A DNA stretch of 64,000 bases from an uncultured Pelagibacteraceae bacterium (GTDB taxonomy: Bacteria; Pseudomonadota; Alphaproteobacteria; Pelagibacterales; Pelagibacteraceae). The position numbers and the translations under genes were made by a program. Positions 27,055 through 35,650 of this stretch are shown here, one piece after another (the stretch's first letter is position 1; every line of letters begins with the position of its first letter). The notes under the pieces are model-generated. The model had not been told where the DNA came from. It saw only the letters and a list, made by a program, of their open reading frames with translations, and ran no database searches. The DNA lies in assembly GCA_902529715.1 (NCBI GenBank), contig CABZXL010000003.1:1-64000 (forward strand), given 5' to 3'.

Positions 27055-28095
27055 ATGAATTATAGAAAATTAGGCAATACAGATCTTGACGTTAGTACAA
27101 TTTGTTTAGGAACAATGACTTGGGGAGAACAAAATACTCAAGAAGAGGGTTTTGAACAAATGGATTATGCATTAGATCATGGAGTAAATTTTTGGGATAC
27201 AGCCGAATTATATGCGGTTCCTCCTAAAGAAAAAACTTTTGGTCATACAGAAAAAATTATGGGTAATTGGTTTCAAAAAACAAAAAAGAGAGACAAGGTA
27301 ATTTTAGCTACAAAAGTTGCTGGACCGTCGAGGGAATATTTAAGAGGTGGTGAAAATAACTATGGAATTGAAAAAATGACGGAAGCTTTAAATGGTAGTT
27401 TGAAAAGACTACAAACAGATTACATTGACTTATACCAACTCCACTGGCCTGAAAGAAATACTAACATGTTTGGTAGATTGGGTTATGAACACAAAGAAGA
27501 AGGCGATTGGAATAAATTCGAGAATGTTTTGGGAAATTTACAAAAATTTATTAAAGAAGGAAAAATTAGAGAAATAGGTTTATCAAATGAAACTCCTTGG
27601 GGTGTTTCAAAATATCTTGAACTTAATAAAGAAAAAAATCTACCTAGAATGATGTCTATTCAAAATCCCTATAGCTTATTGAATAGAACATATGAAATCG
27701 GTCTTGCAGAAGTTTCTATAAGAGAACAGATTGGTTTATTAGCATATTCTCCTTTAGCAAGTGGATACTTAAGTGGAAAATATAGAAACGAAACATATCC
27801 AAAAGGATCTAGAATGGAGAGAGATTGGGAATTTTGGAAATATAGATATAATACTCCTAATTTGAAAGATGCAGTTGAAGAATATTACAAAATAAGTGAA
27901 AAATATAATCTTAATATGAGTCAAATGTCATTAAAGTTTTGTGAATTACAACCTTTTATGACAAGTGTCATTATTGGAGCCACGACAATGGAGCAGTTGA
28001 AAACTGATATAGAAAGTGTAAATGTAAATTTAAGCGATGAAGTTATTAAAGAAATTAATGAAGTACAAAAAGTTTATCCAAACCCATGTCCATAA
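27055..28095 (+). CDS. Aldo/keto reductase, Tas-like
   Basis: 346 residues from the ATG at 27055; an in-frame TTG one codon earlier is less likely. It is a TIM-barrel NADPH-dependent oxidoreductase with the catalytic tetrad visible: Asp and Tyr in WDTAELYAVPP, Lys in LATKVAG, and His in YQLHWPE. The C-terminal VIIGATTMEQLKTDIES binds the NADPH phosphate. The AELYAVPP and NYGIEKMTEA regions match the Tas subgroup. The substrate is unknown. It overlaps the IalB-like gene by ten bases. Confidence 0.92.
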   Translation: MNYRKLGNTDLDVSTICLGTMTWGEQNTQEEGFEQMDYALDHGVNFWDTAELYAVPPKEKTFGHTEKIMGNWFQKTKKRDKVILATKVAGPSREYLRGGENNYGIEKMTEALNGSLKRLQTDYIDLYQLHWPERNTNMFGRLGYEHKEEGDWNKFENVLGNLQKFIKEGKIREIGLSNETPWGVSKYLELNKEKNLPRMMSIQNPYSLLNRTYEIGLAEVSIREQIGLLAYSPLASGYLSGKYRNETYPKGSRMERDWEFWKYRYNTPNLKDAVEEYYKISEKYNLNMSQMSLKFCELQPFMTSVIIGATTMEQLKTDIESVNVNLSDEVIKEINEVQKVYPNPCP

Positions 28096-28598
28096 TTAAC
28101 AAAAAAATTATATTTTTTTTAAGTATTTTTATTTTTTCAATAAACTATGTTTCCGCTGAAGAGTTAAAAAAAATTAGTAAGTCTAAAGACTGGGAAACAT
28201 TAGTTTTAATTAAAGATGATGGATTAACTTGTTTTGCTCAAACTAAACCTGTTTTACAATCTCCTAAGGCAAATAAAAGAGAAGCAAGACTTTTTGTATC
28301 ATTCAGGCCAAATGATAAAGTTACTGATGAAATTAGTATAACATCTGGTTATGAATTTAATTCCCAGAATTCAATATTAGCAACATCCGGAAAAAAAAAA
28401 TATAAATTTGATATTGCTCAAGACGGGTTTGCATGGATTTCGAGTAATAAAGTTGAAAAAAAAATGATCAATACTATGAAAAAAGGCTCTAGAATAATGA
28501 TAACTGCTTACAATAAATCTGGATCTCAAACAATTGACCACTATTCATTATTAGGTTTTACAAAAGCCTATAATACTGCAAAAAAAAGTTGCACATAA
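28086..28598 (+). CDS. Invasion-associated locus B (IalB) family exported protein
   Basis: 170 residues with a Sec signal peptide (IIFFLSIFIFSINYVSA). The mature domain resembles the IalB family: a DWETLV-type start, a Cys in DGLTCFAQ, a Cys at the extreme C-terminus (KKSCT), and SGSQTIDHYSLLGFTKAY. The two cysteines probably form a disulfide. Bartonella IalB aids erythrocyte entry, but the family is widespread in free-living alphaproteobacteria, where the function is unknown. Confidence 0.8.
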   Translation: MSIINKKIIFFLSIFIFSINYVSAEELKKISKSKDWETLVLIKDDGLTCFAQTKPVLQSPKANKREARLFVSFRPNDKVTDEISITSGYEFNSQNSILATSGKKKYKFDIAQDGFAWISSNKVEKKMINTMKKGSRIMITAYNKSGSQTIDHYSLLGFTKAYNTAKKSCT

Positions 28599-28604
28599 TT
28601 TTTA

Positions 28605-29789
28605 ATGAAATTAAGTAAAAGAATTGTGCTCGCTTATTCAGGTGGGTTGGATACCTCAATTATTTTAAAATGGCTTCAAGAAAATTATAAAGCTGAAGTT
28701 ATTGCTTATACAGCTGATATCGGCCAAAAAATCGATAGAAAAAAAATAATTAAAAATGCAAAAAAGCTAGGAGTAAAAAAAATAATAATAAAAGATTTAA
28801 AAGATATTTTTGTCAAAGATTACGTCTTTCCAATGATAAGAGGTCATGCAATTTATGAAGGTGTTTATTTATTGGGAACATCAATTGCAAGACCATTGAT
28901 TGCAAAAGATCAAATAAGAATTGCAAAAAAATTTAAAGCATATGCAGTTTCGCATGGATCAACAGGTAAAGGAAATGATCAAGTAAGATTCGAACTTGGT
29001 TACCATTACTTTGGACCAAAAATAAAAATTATAGCTCCTTGGAGAATTTGGAAACTTAAATCCAGAACCGACTTAATTAATTATGCAAAAAAATATGGAA
29101 TACCAATTCCAAAGGATAAAAAGGGTGCACCACCATTTTCAGTAGATGATAATTTGTTTCACACATCAACTGAAGGAAAAGCTTTAGAGAATCCAAAAAA
29201 TTCAGCTCCTGAATTTATTTTTCAAAGAACAACTTCTCCAGAAAAAGCACCAAATAAAGCCTCCTATGTAACAATAGGATTTAAAAATGGAGACCCTGTA
29301 ACTATTAATGGTAAAAAATTATCTCCTTCAAAACTTTTGGAAAGTCTCAACCATCTAGCTGGTCAAAATGGAATTGGAAGAGTTGATCTTGTTGAAAATA
29401 GATTTATTGGAATAAAATCAAGAGGTGTTTATGAAACTCCCGGTGGAACTTTATTGATCAATGCTCATAGAGCAATTGAATCTGTTACGTTAGATAAAGA
29501 AACTATGCATAAAAAAGATGAAATAATGCCTAAATATGCAGAACTCATTTACAATGGTTATTGGTATTCTAAAACGAGATTTAAACTTCAAAAAATTGTC
29601 GATCAAAAAAGAAACAAAGTCAATGGGTCTGTTAAACTTAAACTATACAAAGGTAATATTACAATTGTATCTAGACAAACTAAAAGTAATGCTTATTCAA
29701 TGAAAAAAGTTTCGTTTGAAGAAAATAAAACATTTAATAAATCAAATGTTGAGAGATTTATTAATTTCCATAAAAAAAATTTAAAATAA
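28605..29789 (+). CDS. argG: Argininosuccinate synthase
   Basis: Joins citrulline and aspartate with ATP in arginine synthesis. The N-terminal PP-loop is LAYSGGLDTSIILKWL. The second signature is GSTGKGNDQVRFE, and the C-terminal domain has YETPGGTLL and HRAIESVTLD. 394 residues is normal. It begins six bases after the IalB-like gene. Confidence 0.97.
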   Translation: MKLSKRIVLAYSGGLDTSIILKWLQENYKAEVIAYTADIGQKIDRKKIIKNAKKLGVKKIIIKDLKDIFVKDYVFPMIRGHAIYEGVYLLGTSIARPLIAKDQIRIAKKFKAYAVSHGSTGKGNDQVRFELGYHYFGPKIKIIAPWRIWKLKSRTDLINYAKKYGIPIPKDKKGAPPFSVDDNLFHTSTEGKALENPKNSAPEFIFQRTTSPEKAPNKASYVTIGFKNGDPVTINGKKLSPSKLLESLNHLAGQNGIGRVDLVENRFIGIKSRGVYETPGGTLLINAHRAIESVTLDKETMHKKDEIMPKYAELIYNGYWYSKTRFKLQKIVDQKRNKVNGSVKLKLYKGNITIVSRQTKSNAYSMKKVSFEENKTFNKSNVERFINFHKKNLK

Positions 29790-29793
29790 AATA

Positions 29794-30012
29794 TTATTCT
29801 TTATTTTTGGCAACTTCACGAGGATCTGGTATTTCTCCAAAAGAATATCTTATTACATGAATTATTACCCAGCCCAAAGCCATTGATGTTAAAATATAGT
29901 AAATAAAAGCTAAAGACTCGTTTTGAGCAAAATCTTTTAGATCTGCTCCCCAATAAATTATATTCCAAAAGAAAAAAAAGAATAATTCATAAATAATTAT
30001 AATTTTAAACAT
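29794..30012 (-). CDS. Small two-segment membrane protein, unknown
   Basis: 72 residues with two hydrophobic segments (IIYELFFFFFWNIIYWG and LAFIYYILTSMALGWVIIHVI) and a charged C-terminus (IPDPREVAKNKE). No family recognised. It converges with argG with a four-base gap. The region upstream of its start holds the large dyad at 30071-30143. Confidence 0.6.
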   Translation of the reverse strand: MFKIIIIYELFFFFFWNIIYWGADLKDFAQNESLAFIYYILTSMALGWVIIHVIRYSFGEIPDPREVAKNKE

Positions 30013-30070
30013 AGTTTTAAATCTTAGTTACTAAGATGATGTAGTGACCTGTAACCTAATTGAAAGTTAT

Positions 30071-30143
30071 TAATCTTTGTTTTTTGTCGCAGTCTAAAGA
30101 TTATATGACAAAGTAAATTTCCTGCGACAAAACAATCAAAGAT
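30071..30143. repeat. Nested, partly alternative dyads in the 30.0-30.3 kb intergenic region
   Basis: ATCTTTG (30073-30079) pairs with CAAAGAT (30137-30143), and inside it GTCGCAG (30086-30092) pairs with CTGCGAC (30122-30128), making one long stem. The same left arm, as TAATCTTT (30071-30078), can instead pair with AAAGATTA (30096-30103). The GTCGC segments stand out in A+T-rich surroundings. It could be a structured RNA on either strand or a protein-binding site; no known riboswitch was recognised. Confidence 0.5.
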
Positions 30144-30176
30144 CAAAATTATCAATTAAAATACTTAATCTAGTTA

Positions 30177-30293
30177 ATGAAAGAAAAAAAAAAGAAAAAA
30201 AATTCTATTTCATCAATATTTGTCAGGAAATATATTTACTATTATTATGCTTTTTTTTGGTTAATCCTAATTTCTTATCTGCTTATAAAGTAA
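30177..30293 (+). CDS. Possible 38-residue lysine-rich single-span membrane peptide
   Basis: An ATG-initiated frame with a run of lysines (MKEKKKKKN) followed by a hydrophobic aromatic stretch (YYYYAFFWLILISYLLI) and stop seven bases before the photolyase-type gene. A positively charged start plus one membrane segment is a plausible small membrane protein. A+T-rich sequence makes such frames easily by chance, and no ribosome-binding site stands out. Confidence 0.3.
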   Translation: MKEKKKKKNSISSIFVRKYIYYYYAFFWLILISYLLIK

Positions 30294-30299
30294 TATAAT

Positions 30300-31445
30300 A
30301 TGTATTTTGAACCGTCTAGAAAAGCGGCAATTAAACAATTAAATAATTTTATTGAAGAAAATCTTATAGAATATTCTAAACAAAGAAACTTTGATTATGG
30401 ACCAAATCAAAGAACAAATACTTCGTGTCTATCACCATATGTATCGCATGGCATAATCAGTGAAAAAGAAATTATTGATAAATCCTTAAAAAAAAACTCA
30501 TTCATAAAAAATGAAAAATTTATTCAAGAAGTTTTATGGAGAATTTATTGGAAGGGGTGGCTAGAATTAAGGCCGAATGTTTGGTCAGATTATTTAGAAG
30601 ATTTAAAAAAAATAAAAGAAAATTTCGAAGATAATGAAAACTATTTAAATGCGATTAGTGGTAAAACAAATATTGAATGCTTTAATTATTGGGTAAATGA
30701 GCTCAAAAATCATAACTATCTTCATAATCATGCAAGAATGTGGTTTGCAAGTATTTGGATATTTACTCTTGGTTTGCCTTGGCAATTAGGTGCTGAATTT
30801 TTTATGAAATATCTTTTTGATGGAGACTGTGCATCTAATACTTTGGGCTGGAGATGGGTTGCAGGAGTTCAAACAAAAGGTAAAAATTATGTTGCTTCGG
30901 AGTGGAATATAAAAAAGTTCACCAATAATAGATTTGACAATATTAAACTTAATGAAAACCCAGTTCCAATAGAAGATGATAGAAATTATACGATTTTGAA
31001 TAATGATTTTCTAAATGCAAATTTATCTGAGAATCAGCATCTGTTAATATTTGAAAATAATATGTCCTTCGAGCAATCTAACTTTAACTATCAATCATTT
31101 AAAAATATTTATTTTGTTTTTAATGGAAATGAATCTAGGCAAATAAAATTAGACGAAAAAGTTCTCAACTTTAAAAGGTCTCTTATAAATAATCAAATTG
31201 AAGATTTAAAAAATAAATCATTATATTGTAAAATGATTAATGTTGAAGATTTAAAAAATATGAAAGAAAATTTATTGGCTTTATATCCATCCGTTGGAGA
31301 AAATCTTGATTACATCAATTCAAATAATCTTAAAAATATTTCTTTTTTATACAGAAAAATTGACCAGTACTCTTGGAAATATTGCAATAAAGGTTTTTTC
31401 AATTTTAAAAATTATATACCAAAAATAATTCAGGAATTTATTTAG
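30300..31445 (+). CDS. Photolyase-type FAD-binding protein without antenna domain
   Basis: 381 residues that begin directly in the helical FAD-binding region of the DNA photolyase/cryptochrome family: RRNF-like QRNFDYGPNQRTNTSCLSPYVSHG, VLWRIYWKGWLELR, HNHARMWFASIWI and GDCASNTLGWRWVAGVQTKGKNY. The N-terminal alpha/beta antenna domain of about 130 residues is missing, and the start fits the domain boundary, so this is a short-type protein rather than a truncation. The last 140 residues diverge. Light-driven pyrimidine-dimer repair is likely but unproven. The neighbours DUF2256 and a second photolyase-related gene support this. Confidence 0.88.
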   Translation: MYFEPSRKAAIKQLNNFIEENLIEYSKQRNFDYGPNQRTNTSCLSPYVSHGIISEKEIIDKSLKKNSFIKNEKFIQEVLWRIYWKGWLELRPNVWSDYLEDLKKIKENFEDNENYLNAISGKTNIECFNYWVNELKNHNYLHNHARMWFASIWIFTLGLPWQLGAEFFMKYLFDGDCASNTLGWRWVAGVQTKGKNYVASEWNIKKFTNNRFDNIKLNENPVPIEDDRNYTILNNDFLNANLSENQHLLIFENNMSFEQSNFNYQSFKNIYFVFNGNESRQIKLDEKVLNFKRSLINNQIEDLKNKSLYCKMINVEDLKNMKENLLALYPSVGENLDYINSNNLKNISFLYRKIDQYSWKYCNKGFFNFKNYIPKIIQEFI

Positions 31446-31563
31446 AAGAGCATCTTTTAGAACAGTATTTTACTCGATCCCAGTTTAATTTCCATTTTTT
31501 TCTCCAAACAAATGATTTTTTGCAAACTAGACAGATTTTAGAGGGCAAATTTTGCTTTTTCAT
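31438..31563 (-). CDS. DUF2256 small cysteine-rich protein
   Basis: A 41-residue gene on the minus strand starting at the ATG complementary to 31561-31563. It shows the DUF2256 pattern: PSKICLVCKKSFVWRKKW, then WDRVKYCSKRC. Two CxxC/CxxxC pairs suggest a zinc ribbon. The family is commonly found beside photolyase genes. Its start overlaps the stop of the DCC gene (ATGA), and its 3' end overlaps the photolyase-type gene by eight bases. Confidence 0.88.
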   Translation of the reverse strand: MKKQNLPSKICLVCKKSFVWRKKWKLNWDRVKYCSKRCSSK

Positions 31564-31910
31564 TTAAGTTGATTTTTATTTTTTAAAAATAAAAAGTATG
31601 CAACGAATTCATAAACATAGTGAAAAAGAAAAAAAAGAGGTTTTATCGAAAATACTTTTGCTAAAAAATTATATTTTGGAATCTTTGACCAAATGATTAA
31701 AAAAGCTTTAGCTCCCCCTATCACCTTTCCATCTTCGATAACATGAAGCCTTCTTAAAAGTTCTTCTTGTGATTTAGATGTCAATTTTAAAGCTTCTTCA
31801 TTATTTGTAATATCAACCCATTCTAAATTACTATCAGCAATTTTTTTGTAGTGATTTATCTCTAGTCTACAAACGCTACAAGAATTATTAAAAAAAACTT
31901 TAATTACCAT
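31560..31910 (-). CDS. DCC family thiol-disulfide oxidoreductase (DUF393)
   Basis: 116 residues with the DCC-type N-terminus VFFNNSCSVCRLEINHY; CxxC is at residues 11-14. RLHVIEDGKVIGGAKAFLIIW matches the family core. It is predicted to be a thioredoxin-like redox protein of unknown partner. It overlaps the photolyase-related gene upstream by eleven bases and DUF2256 downstream by four, so the three form one translational block. Confidence 0.88.
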   Translation of the reverse strand: MVIKVFFNNSCSVCRLEINHYKKIADSNLEWVDITNNEEALKLTSKSQEELLRRLHVIEDGKVIGGAKAFLIIWSKIPKYNFLAKVFSIKPLFFLFHYVYEFVAYFLFLKNKNQLK

Positions 31911-33396
31911 ATGTATTTTTATTTATGAATTTTTCAGCTTCTAATAATATTAATTTTTTTCTATCAAGTTTCATTTTATCAAAAATTCTTACCATCATTG
32001 AAAGTCTAGGATTTTTTAAAAAGAAGGATCTATTTCTATTTATAAATCTCCAGTACAATCCATCCATAGTGTTGCACCAATCACCTTTTTTAAAATCCAT
32101 CATTTTCATAAAATAACTTGATCCGCATATATATGGTTTTGTTGCAAAAATTCCTCCATCACTAAATAAACCCATTCCATAAACATTTGGTACCATCACC
32201 CAATCAGATGAGTCTACAAACATTTCCATAAACCATTTGTAAACAGCTTTGGGTTTTAACTCGCATAAGTTCATTATATTTGAGAGTATCATTAATCTTT
32301 CAATATGATGTGACCAGCCATGGTGTAATGAATTCTTAATTGCATAATCTAAAGGAGGTAAACCTGTTGTACCTTCATACCATGAGTTTTTCATCCTTCT
32401 ATTTTGTTTAAAAAAATTTCTTGTCTCCATTTCATCACTATATTTTTGATAAACTCCTCTCATAAACTCTCTCCAACCAATGACCTGCCTTACATATCCC
32501 TCTAGAGAATTTAGTCTAATTTTATTTTTTTTATGAAATTCTAAAATTTTAGAAATTATAAATTCAGGAGTTATAAGACCTAAATTAATATATGGACTTA
32601 GTGCACTATGAAATAGAATATTATTTTCTTGATGAACTGCATCCTCATAATCGCCAAATAAATTTGATTTTTCTTTTATGAAAAAATTTAAGAGTTTAAC
32701 AACATCATTGTACTCGGTTGCAAACCAAAAATTTTTGGTATTACCTGGATGATCCTTGAACATTTTTTCAATAATAGGTTTCAAATGCTTTGTATGTTTT
32801 GTTTCTGTTATATTTGGAAATTTTGGAACCTTTATATTTTTTGGAAGTTTTTTTCTATTATCTTCATCAAAGCTCCATTTGCCTCCTTCAGGATTTCCAT
32901 CTTTCTTCATTAAAATATTTAATTTTTGTCTTGTTCCTTTATAAAAAGTTGCCATGAAAGGTCTTTTATTTTTTGATAAGTAATCATTAAATTCTTCTCT
33001 AGAATTTAAAAACATCGGTGATTTAATTTTATTCCATATTAGATCATTTTTTTTAAAAAAATTTTGTAGCTTTTTTTCAAAAAACTTATCTTCAATTTCA
33101 AAACTTGTAATTTCTTTAATTTTTTTTGACTTAATGATTTTTTTAACTTTTTCCAAATAATCTTTTTTGAAATCACTTGAATCAATTTTAGTATATTCAA
33201 CTTTAAATTTATTTTTTTTCAAGTAATCTGCGTGTGATCTCATTGATGATAAAAATAGTAAAATTTTTAATTTGTGATGTTTTTCATAAGTGCATAATTG
33301 ATAATCTTCAGCCATAAAAAAAATATGGTCATCTTTAAAACTATTTAAATGTTGAATTGGAAATAGTTGGTTTCCCAATATAAAAAATAACTTCAT
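31900..33396 (-). CDS. Cryptochrome/photolyase-related protein (DPRP; FeS-BCP / (6-4) photolyase-like)
   Basis: 498 residues. The N-terminal Rossmann-like domain (FFILGNQLFPIQHL, FFMAEDYQLCTYEKHHKLKI) and the helical FAD domain (EGYVRQVIGWREFMRGVY, HHGWSHHIERLMILSNIMNLC, VDSSDWVMVPNVYGMG) define the deoxyribodipyrimidine photolyase-related family, which includes prokaryotic (6-4) photolyases. Characterised members hold a [4Fe-4S] cluster with four cysteines. Here Cys is seen near residue 376 (NLCELKP), 423 (YICGSS) and 440 (GDWCNT), but the usual CxxC pair between the last two is absent. FAD-dependent repair or signalling by light is the expected role. Confidence 0.9.
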   Translation of the reverse strand: MKLFFILGNQLFPIQHLNSFKDDHIFFMAEDYQLCTYEKHHKLKILLFLSSMRSHADYLKKNKFKVEYTKIDSSDFKKDYLEKVKKIIKSKKIKEITSFEIEDKFFEKKLQNFFKKNDLIWNKIKSPMFLNSREEFNDYLSKNKRPFMATFYKGTRQKLNILMKKDGNPEGGKWSFDEDNRKKLPKNIKVPKFPNITETKHTKHLKPIIEKMFKDHPGNTKNFWFATEYNDVVKLLNFFIKEKSNLFGDYEDAVHQENNILFHSALSPYINLGLITPEFIISKILEFHKKNKIRLNSLEGYVRQVIGWREFMRGVYQKYSDEMETRNFFKQNRRMKNSWYEGTTGLPPLDYAIKNSLHHGWSHHIERLMILSNIMNLCELKPKAVYKWFMEMFVDSSDWVMVPNVYGMGLFSDGGIFATKPYICGSSYFMKMMDFKKGDWCNTMDGLYWRFINRNRSFFLKNPRLSMMVRIFDKMKLDRKKLILLEAEKFINKNTYGN

Positions 33397-33426
33397 TAGA
33401 AAGTTATAGGTTAAATAATTAAAAAA

Positions 33427-34269
33427 TTAATTAGATCTTTTGAAGCACTCAATAGTATTTTTAAGAAGACAAGCGATTGTCATTGGGCCAACACCGCCAG
33501 GGACAGGTGTTAAAGCTTTTGCAACTTTTGAAACTTCATCAAATGCGACATCACCCACTATTCCATTTTCTGTTTTATTTATTCCAACATCAATAACTAT
33601 TGCGTCTTTTTTAACCCAATCTCCTCTTACAAGCTCAGGTATTCCAACTGCAGCAACTATAATATCGCCTTTTAAGCACTCACCTTTTAAATCTTTTGTT
33701 TTTGAATGAGTAATTGTTACGGTACAATTTTCTTTTAATAAAAGTTGCGTCATTGGTTTTCCATTTAAATTTGATCTTCCAACAACAACTGCTTTTTTTC
33801 CACTTAAATTTGGTTCAATTTTTTTTATCATCAAATAACACCCAAGTGGTGTACACGGAATTGAACTTTCATAACCTGAGGATAGGTTTCCAACATTCAT
33901 TGGATGAAATCCATCAACATCTTTGCTTGGTAAAATTGTCTCAATAACCTTTTGCTTATCTATATGTTTTGGCAAAGGAAGTTGTACTAAAATGCCAGAT
34001 ACAGTTTCATCTTTATTAAGTTCTTCAATTTTATTTAAAACCGTTTTTTCCTCAACTGAATCTGGATATTTAATTACTTCTGATTTTAAACCTACCTCAT
34101 TCGCTGATTTTTCTTTATTCCTGACATAGATTTGACTTGGGGCATCTTCTCCAATCAAAATTACAGTTAATCCAGGAACTTTATTATATTTGGATTTTAA
34201 TTCAAAAACTTCTTTCTTTAGCTCTTCTCTTAATTCTGCTGATATTTTTTTTCCGTCTATTAAAATCAT
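33427..34269 (-). CDS. folD: Methylenetetrahydrofolate dehydrogenase / cyclohydrolase
   Basis: Bifunctional enzyme that interconverts 5,10-methylene- and 10-formyl-tetrahydrofolate. Motifs are EDAPSQIYVRNKEKSA with the catalytic Lys, VQLPLPKHID, DVDGFHPMNVG, VVGRSNLNGKPM for NADP, and the C-terminal TPVPGGVGPMT. 280 residues is normal. C1-folate flux is central in SAR11 because of C1 and glycine oxidation (known for the group). It starts three bases after the YggT gene on the same strand. Confidence 0.97.
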   Translation of the reverse strand: MILIDGKKISAELREELKKEVFELKSKYNKVPGLTVILIGEDAPSQIYVRNKEKSANEVGLKSEVIKYPDSVEEKTVLNKIEELNKDETVSGILVQLPLPKHIDKQKVIETILPSKDVDGFHPMNVGNLSSGYESSIPCTPLGCYLMIKKIEPNLSGKKAVVVGRSNLNGKPMTQLLLKENCTVTITHSKTKDLKGECLKGDIIVAAVGIPELVRGDWVKKDAIVIDVGINKTENGIVGDVAFDEVSKVAKALTPVPGGVGPMTIACLLKNTIECFKRSN

Positions 34270-34272
34270 GGA

Positions 34273-34566
34273 TTAGTTAAATATTATTGGTGCTACGTAA
34301 AGCTTCATACACATTTCTATAAACCAGATCAACAAAAGAAGTATTATTGGTGAAATATCAAAAGCACCTAGATTAGGTAAAAATCTTCTAATTCTGTTCA
34401 AAATAGGGTCGGTTAAACGATATGTAAATTCTAATATTGAATAAACAAATCTATTTGATGTATTTAAAACGTTAAAAGCTATCAACCAACTTATAACTAC
34501 ATTTGCAATAACAACATAAGTATAAATTTTTAAAACTTGAAGCACTAAATAAAAAATAGCAATCAT
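34273..34566 (-). CDS. YggT family membrane protein
   Basis: 97 residues with two hydrophobic regions. The family motif is VISWLIAFNVLN, and RLTDPILNRIRRFLPNLGAFDISPIILLLLIW follows, typical of YggT. Members influence osmotic-shock resistance or envelope functions. It overlaps the MscS-like gene by four bases, linking two membrane-stress proteins. Confidence 0.9.
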   Translation of the reverse strand: MIAIFYLVLQVLKIYTYVVIANVVISWLIAFNVLNTSNRFVYSILEFTYRLTDPILNRIRRFLPNLGAFDISPIILLLLIWFIEMCMKLYVAPIIFN

Positions 34567-35648
34567 TTCTTCTCAACATAAATAGACTGACTAGGAAATG
34601 CAAATGATGCACCATTTTTTTCAACAATTTGTTTAATTTGAATTGCCAATCTTTCCTTAACAGCCAACCACTCATCCCAATCATCTGTTTTTGTAAAACA
34701 ACGAATATACATATCAATTGAACTGTCTGCAAACTTATCAACCCTAACCGCATATCCAAGTTCAGGTTTATAATCTTCATTTTTTTTTATATAATCTTCA
34801 ATTTCATTTCTAATTGTTTTGAGTTGATCAACTGTTGAATCGTATTGTAAATTAATTATCCAACTAATAATCCAATTGGTTGTTTGGCTTACATTTATTA
34901 CAGCATTTTCAGCAAATTGAAAATTTGGAATTATTGCAATTGATTTATCAAATTTTCTTATAACGGTTGATCTAAATCCAATTTTTTCTACAATTCCTTC
35001 AATTATTCCTTCAACTAAAATCCAATCTCCAATTTTAAATCTTTTTTCAACTAATACTAATATTCCTGAAATTAAATTTTTAAATAAATCCTGTGCACCC
35101 AATGCAACAGCAACACCAAATAAACCTAAACCTGCAATAATTGGTCCAATTTTTATACCCCATAATTCAAGAACCGCGGCTATACCTAAAATAAAAATTA
35201 ATACTTTTAATGACTTAATAATCCAACCAATAAGTTCTCTTGTTAAAATTTTATTTAAACCACTTAATACATAAGAAACTGGCTCTATAATTTGATGCAT
35301 AACCCAAAAAATAAAAATGGTTATTAGAGTTCTATTAATTGTATCCACAATTTCTCTGCTCTCTGCAGAAAAAGACATGTAATAACTCGCAATAAAAAAA
35401 CCGATAACTATAGGCAAAAATCTAGCTGGCCCTTCCATTGCAGAAACAAAAGAGTCATCAAATTTATTTGTTGTTTTCTTTGCTATATTTTCTAATCTTT
35501 TAATAATAACTTTACTGATGATGCCTCTAAATATTAAAAAAAGAAAAAATATTCCAACACCAATTAATATCTGAAGAATATCAACACCCAAAATTCCTCT
35601 TTCCCAGACAGAAAGAAAAAGTGATTTAAAATTATTAAATAGTTCCAT
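34563..35648 (-). CDS. Small-conductance mechanosensitive channel, MscS family
   Basis: 361 residues. Several N-terminal membrane helices are followed by the pore-lining TM3 region GLGLFGVAVALGAQDLFKNLISG, which matches the Gly/Ala-rich pore helix of MscS, then the beta domain (FKIGDWILVEGIIEGIVEKIGFRST) and an alpha/beta C-terminus. It opens under membrane tension to release solutes during hypo-osmotic shock. It is three bases or fewer from hemD. Confidence 0.92.
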   Translation of the reverse strand: MELFNNFKSLFLSVWERGILGVDILQILIGVGIFFLFLIFRGIISKVIIKRLENIAKKTTNKFDDSFVSAMEGPARFLPIVIGFFIASYYMSFSAESREIVDTINRTLITIFIFWVMHQIIEPVSYVLSGLNKILTRELIGWIIKSLKVLIFILGIAAVLELWGIKIGPIIAGLGLFGVAVALGAQDLFKNLISGILVLVEKRFKIGDWILVEGIIEGIVEKIGFRSTVIRKFDKSIAIIPNFQFAENAVINVSQTTNWIISWIINLQYDSTVDQLKTIRNEIEDYIKKNEDYKPELGYAVRVDKFADSSIDMYIRCFTKTDDWDEWLAVKERLAIQIKQIVEKNGASFAFPSQSIYVEKK

Positions 35649-35650
35649 TT

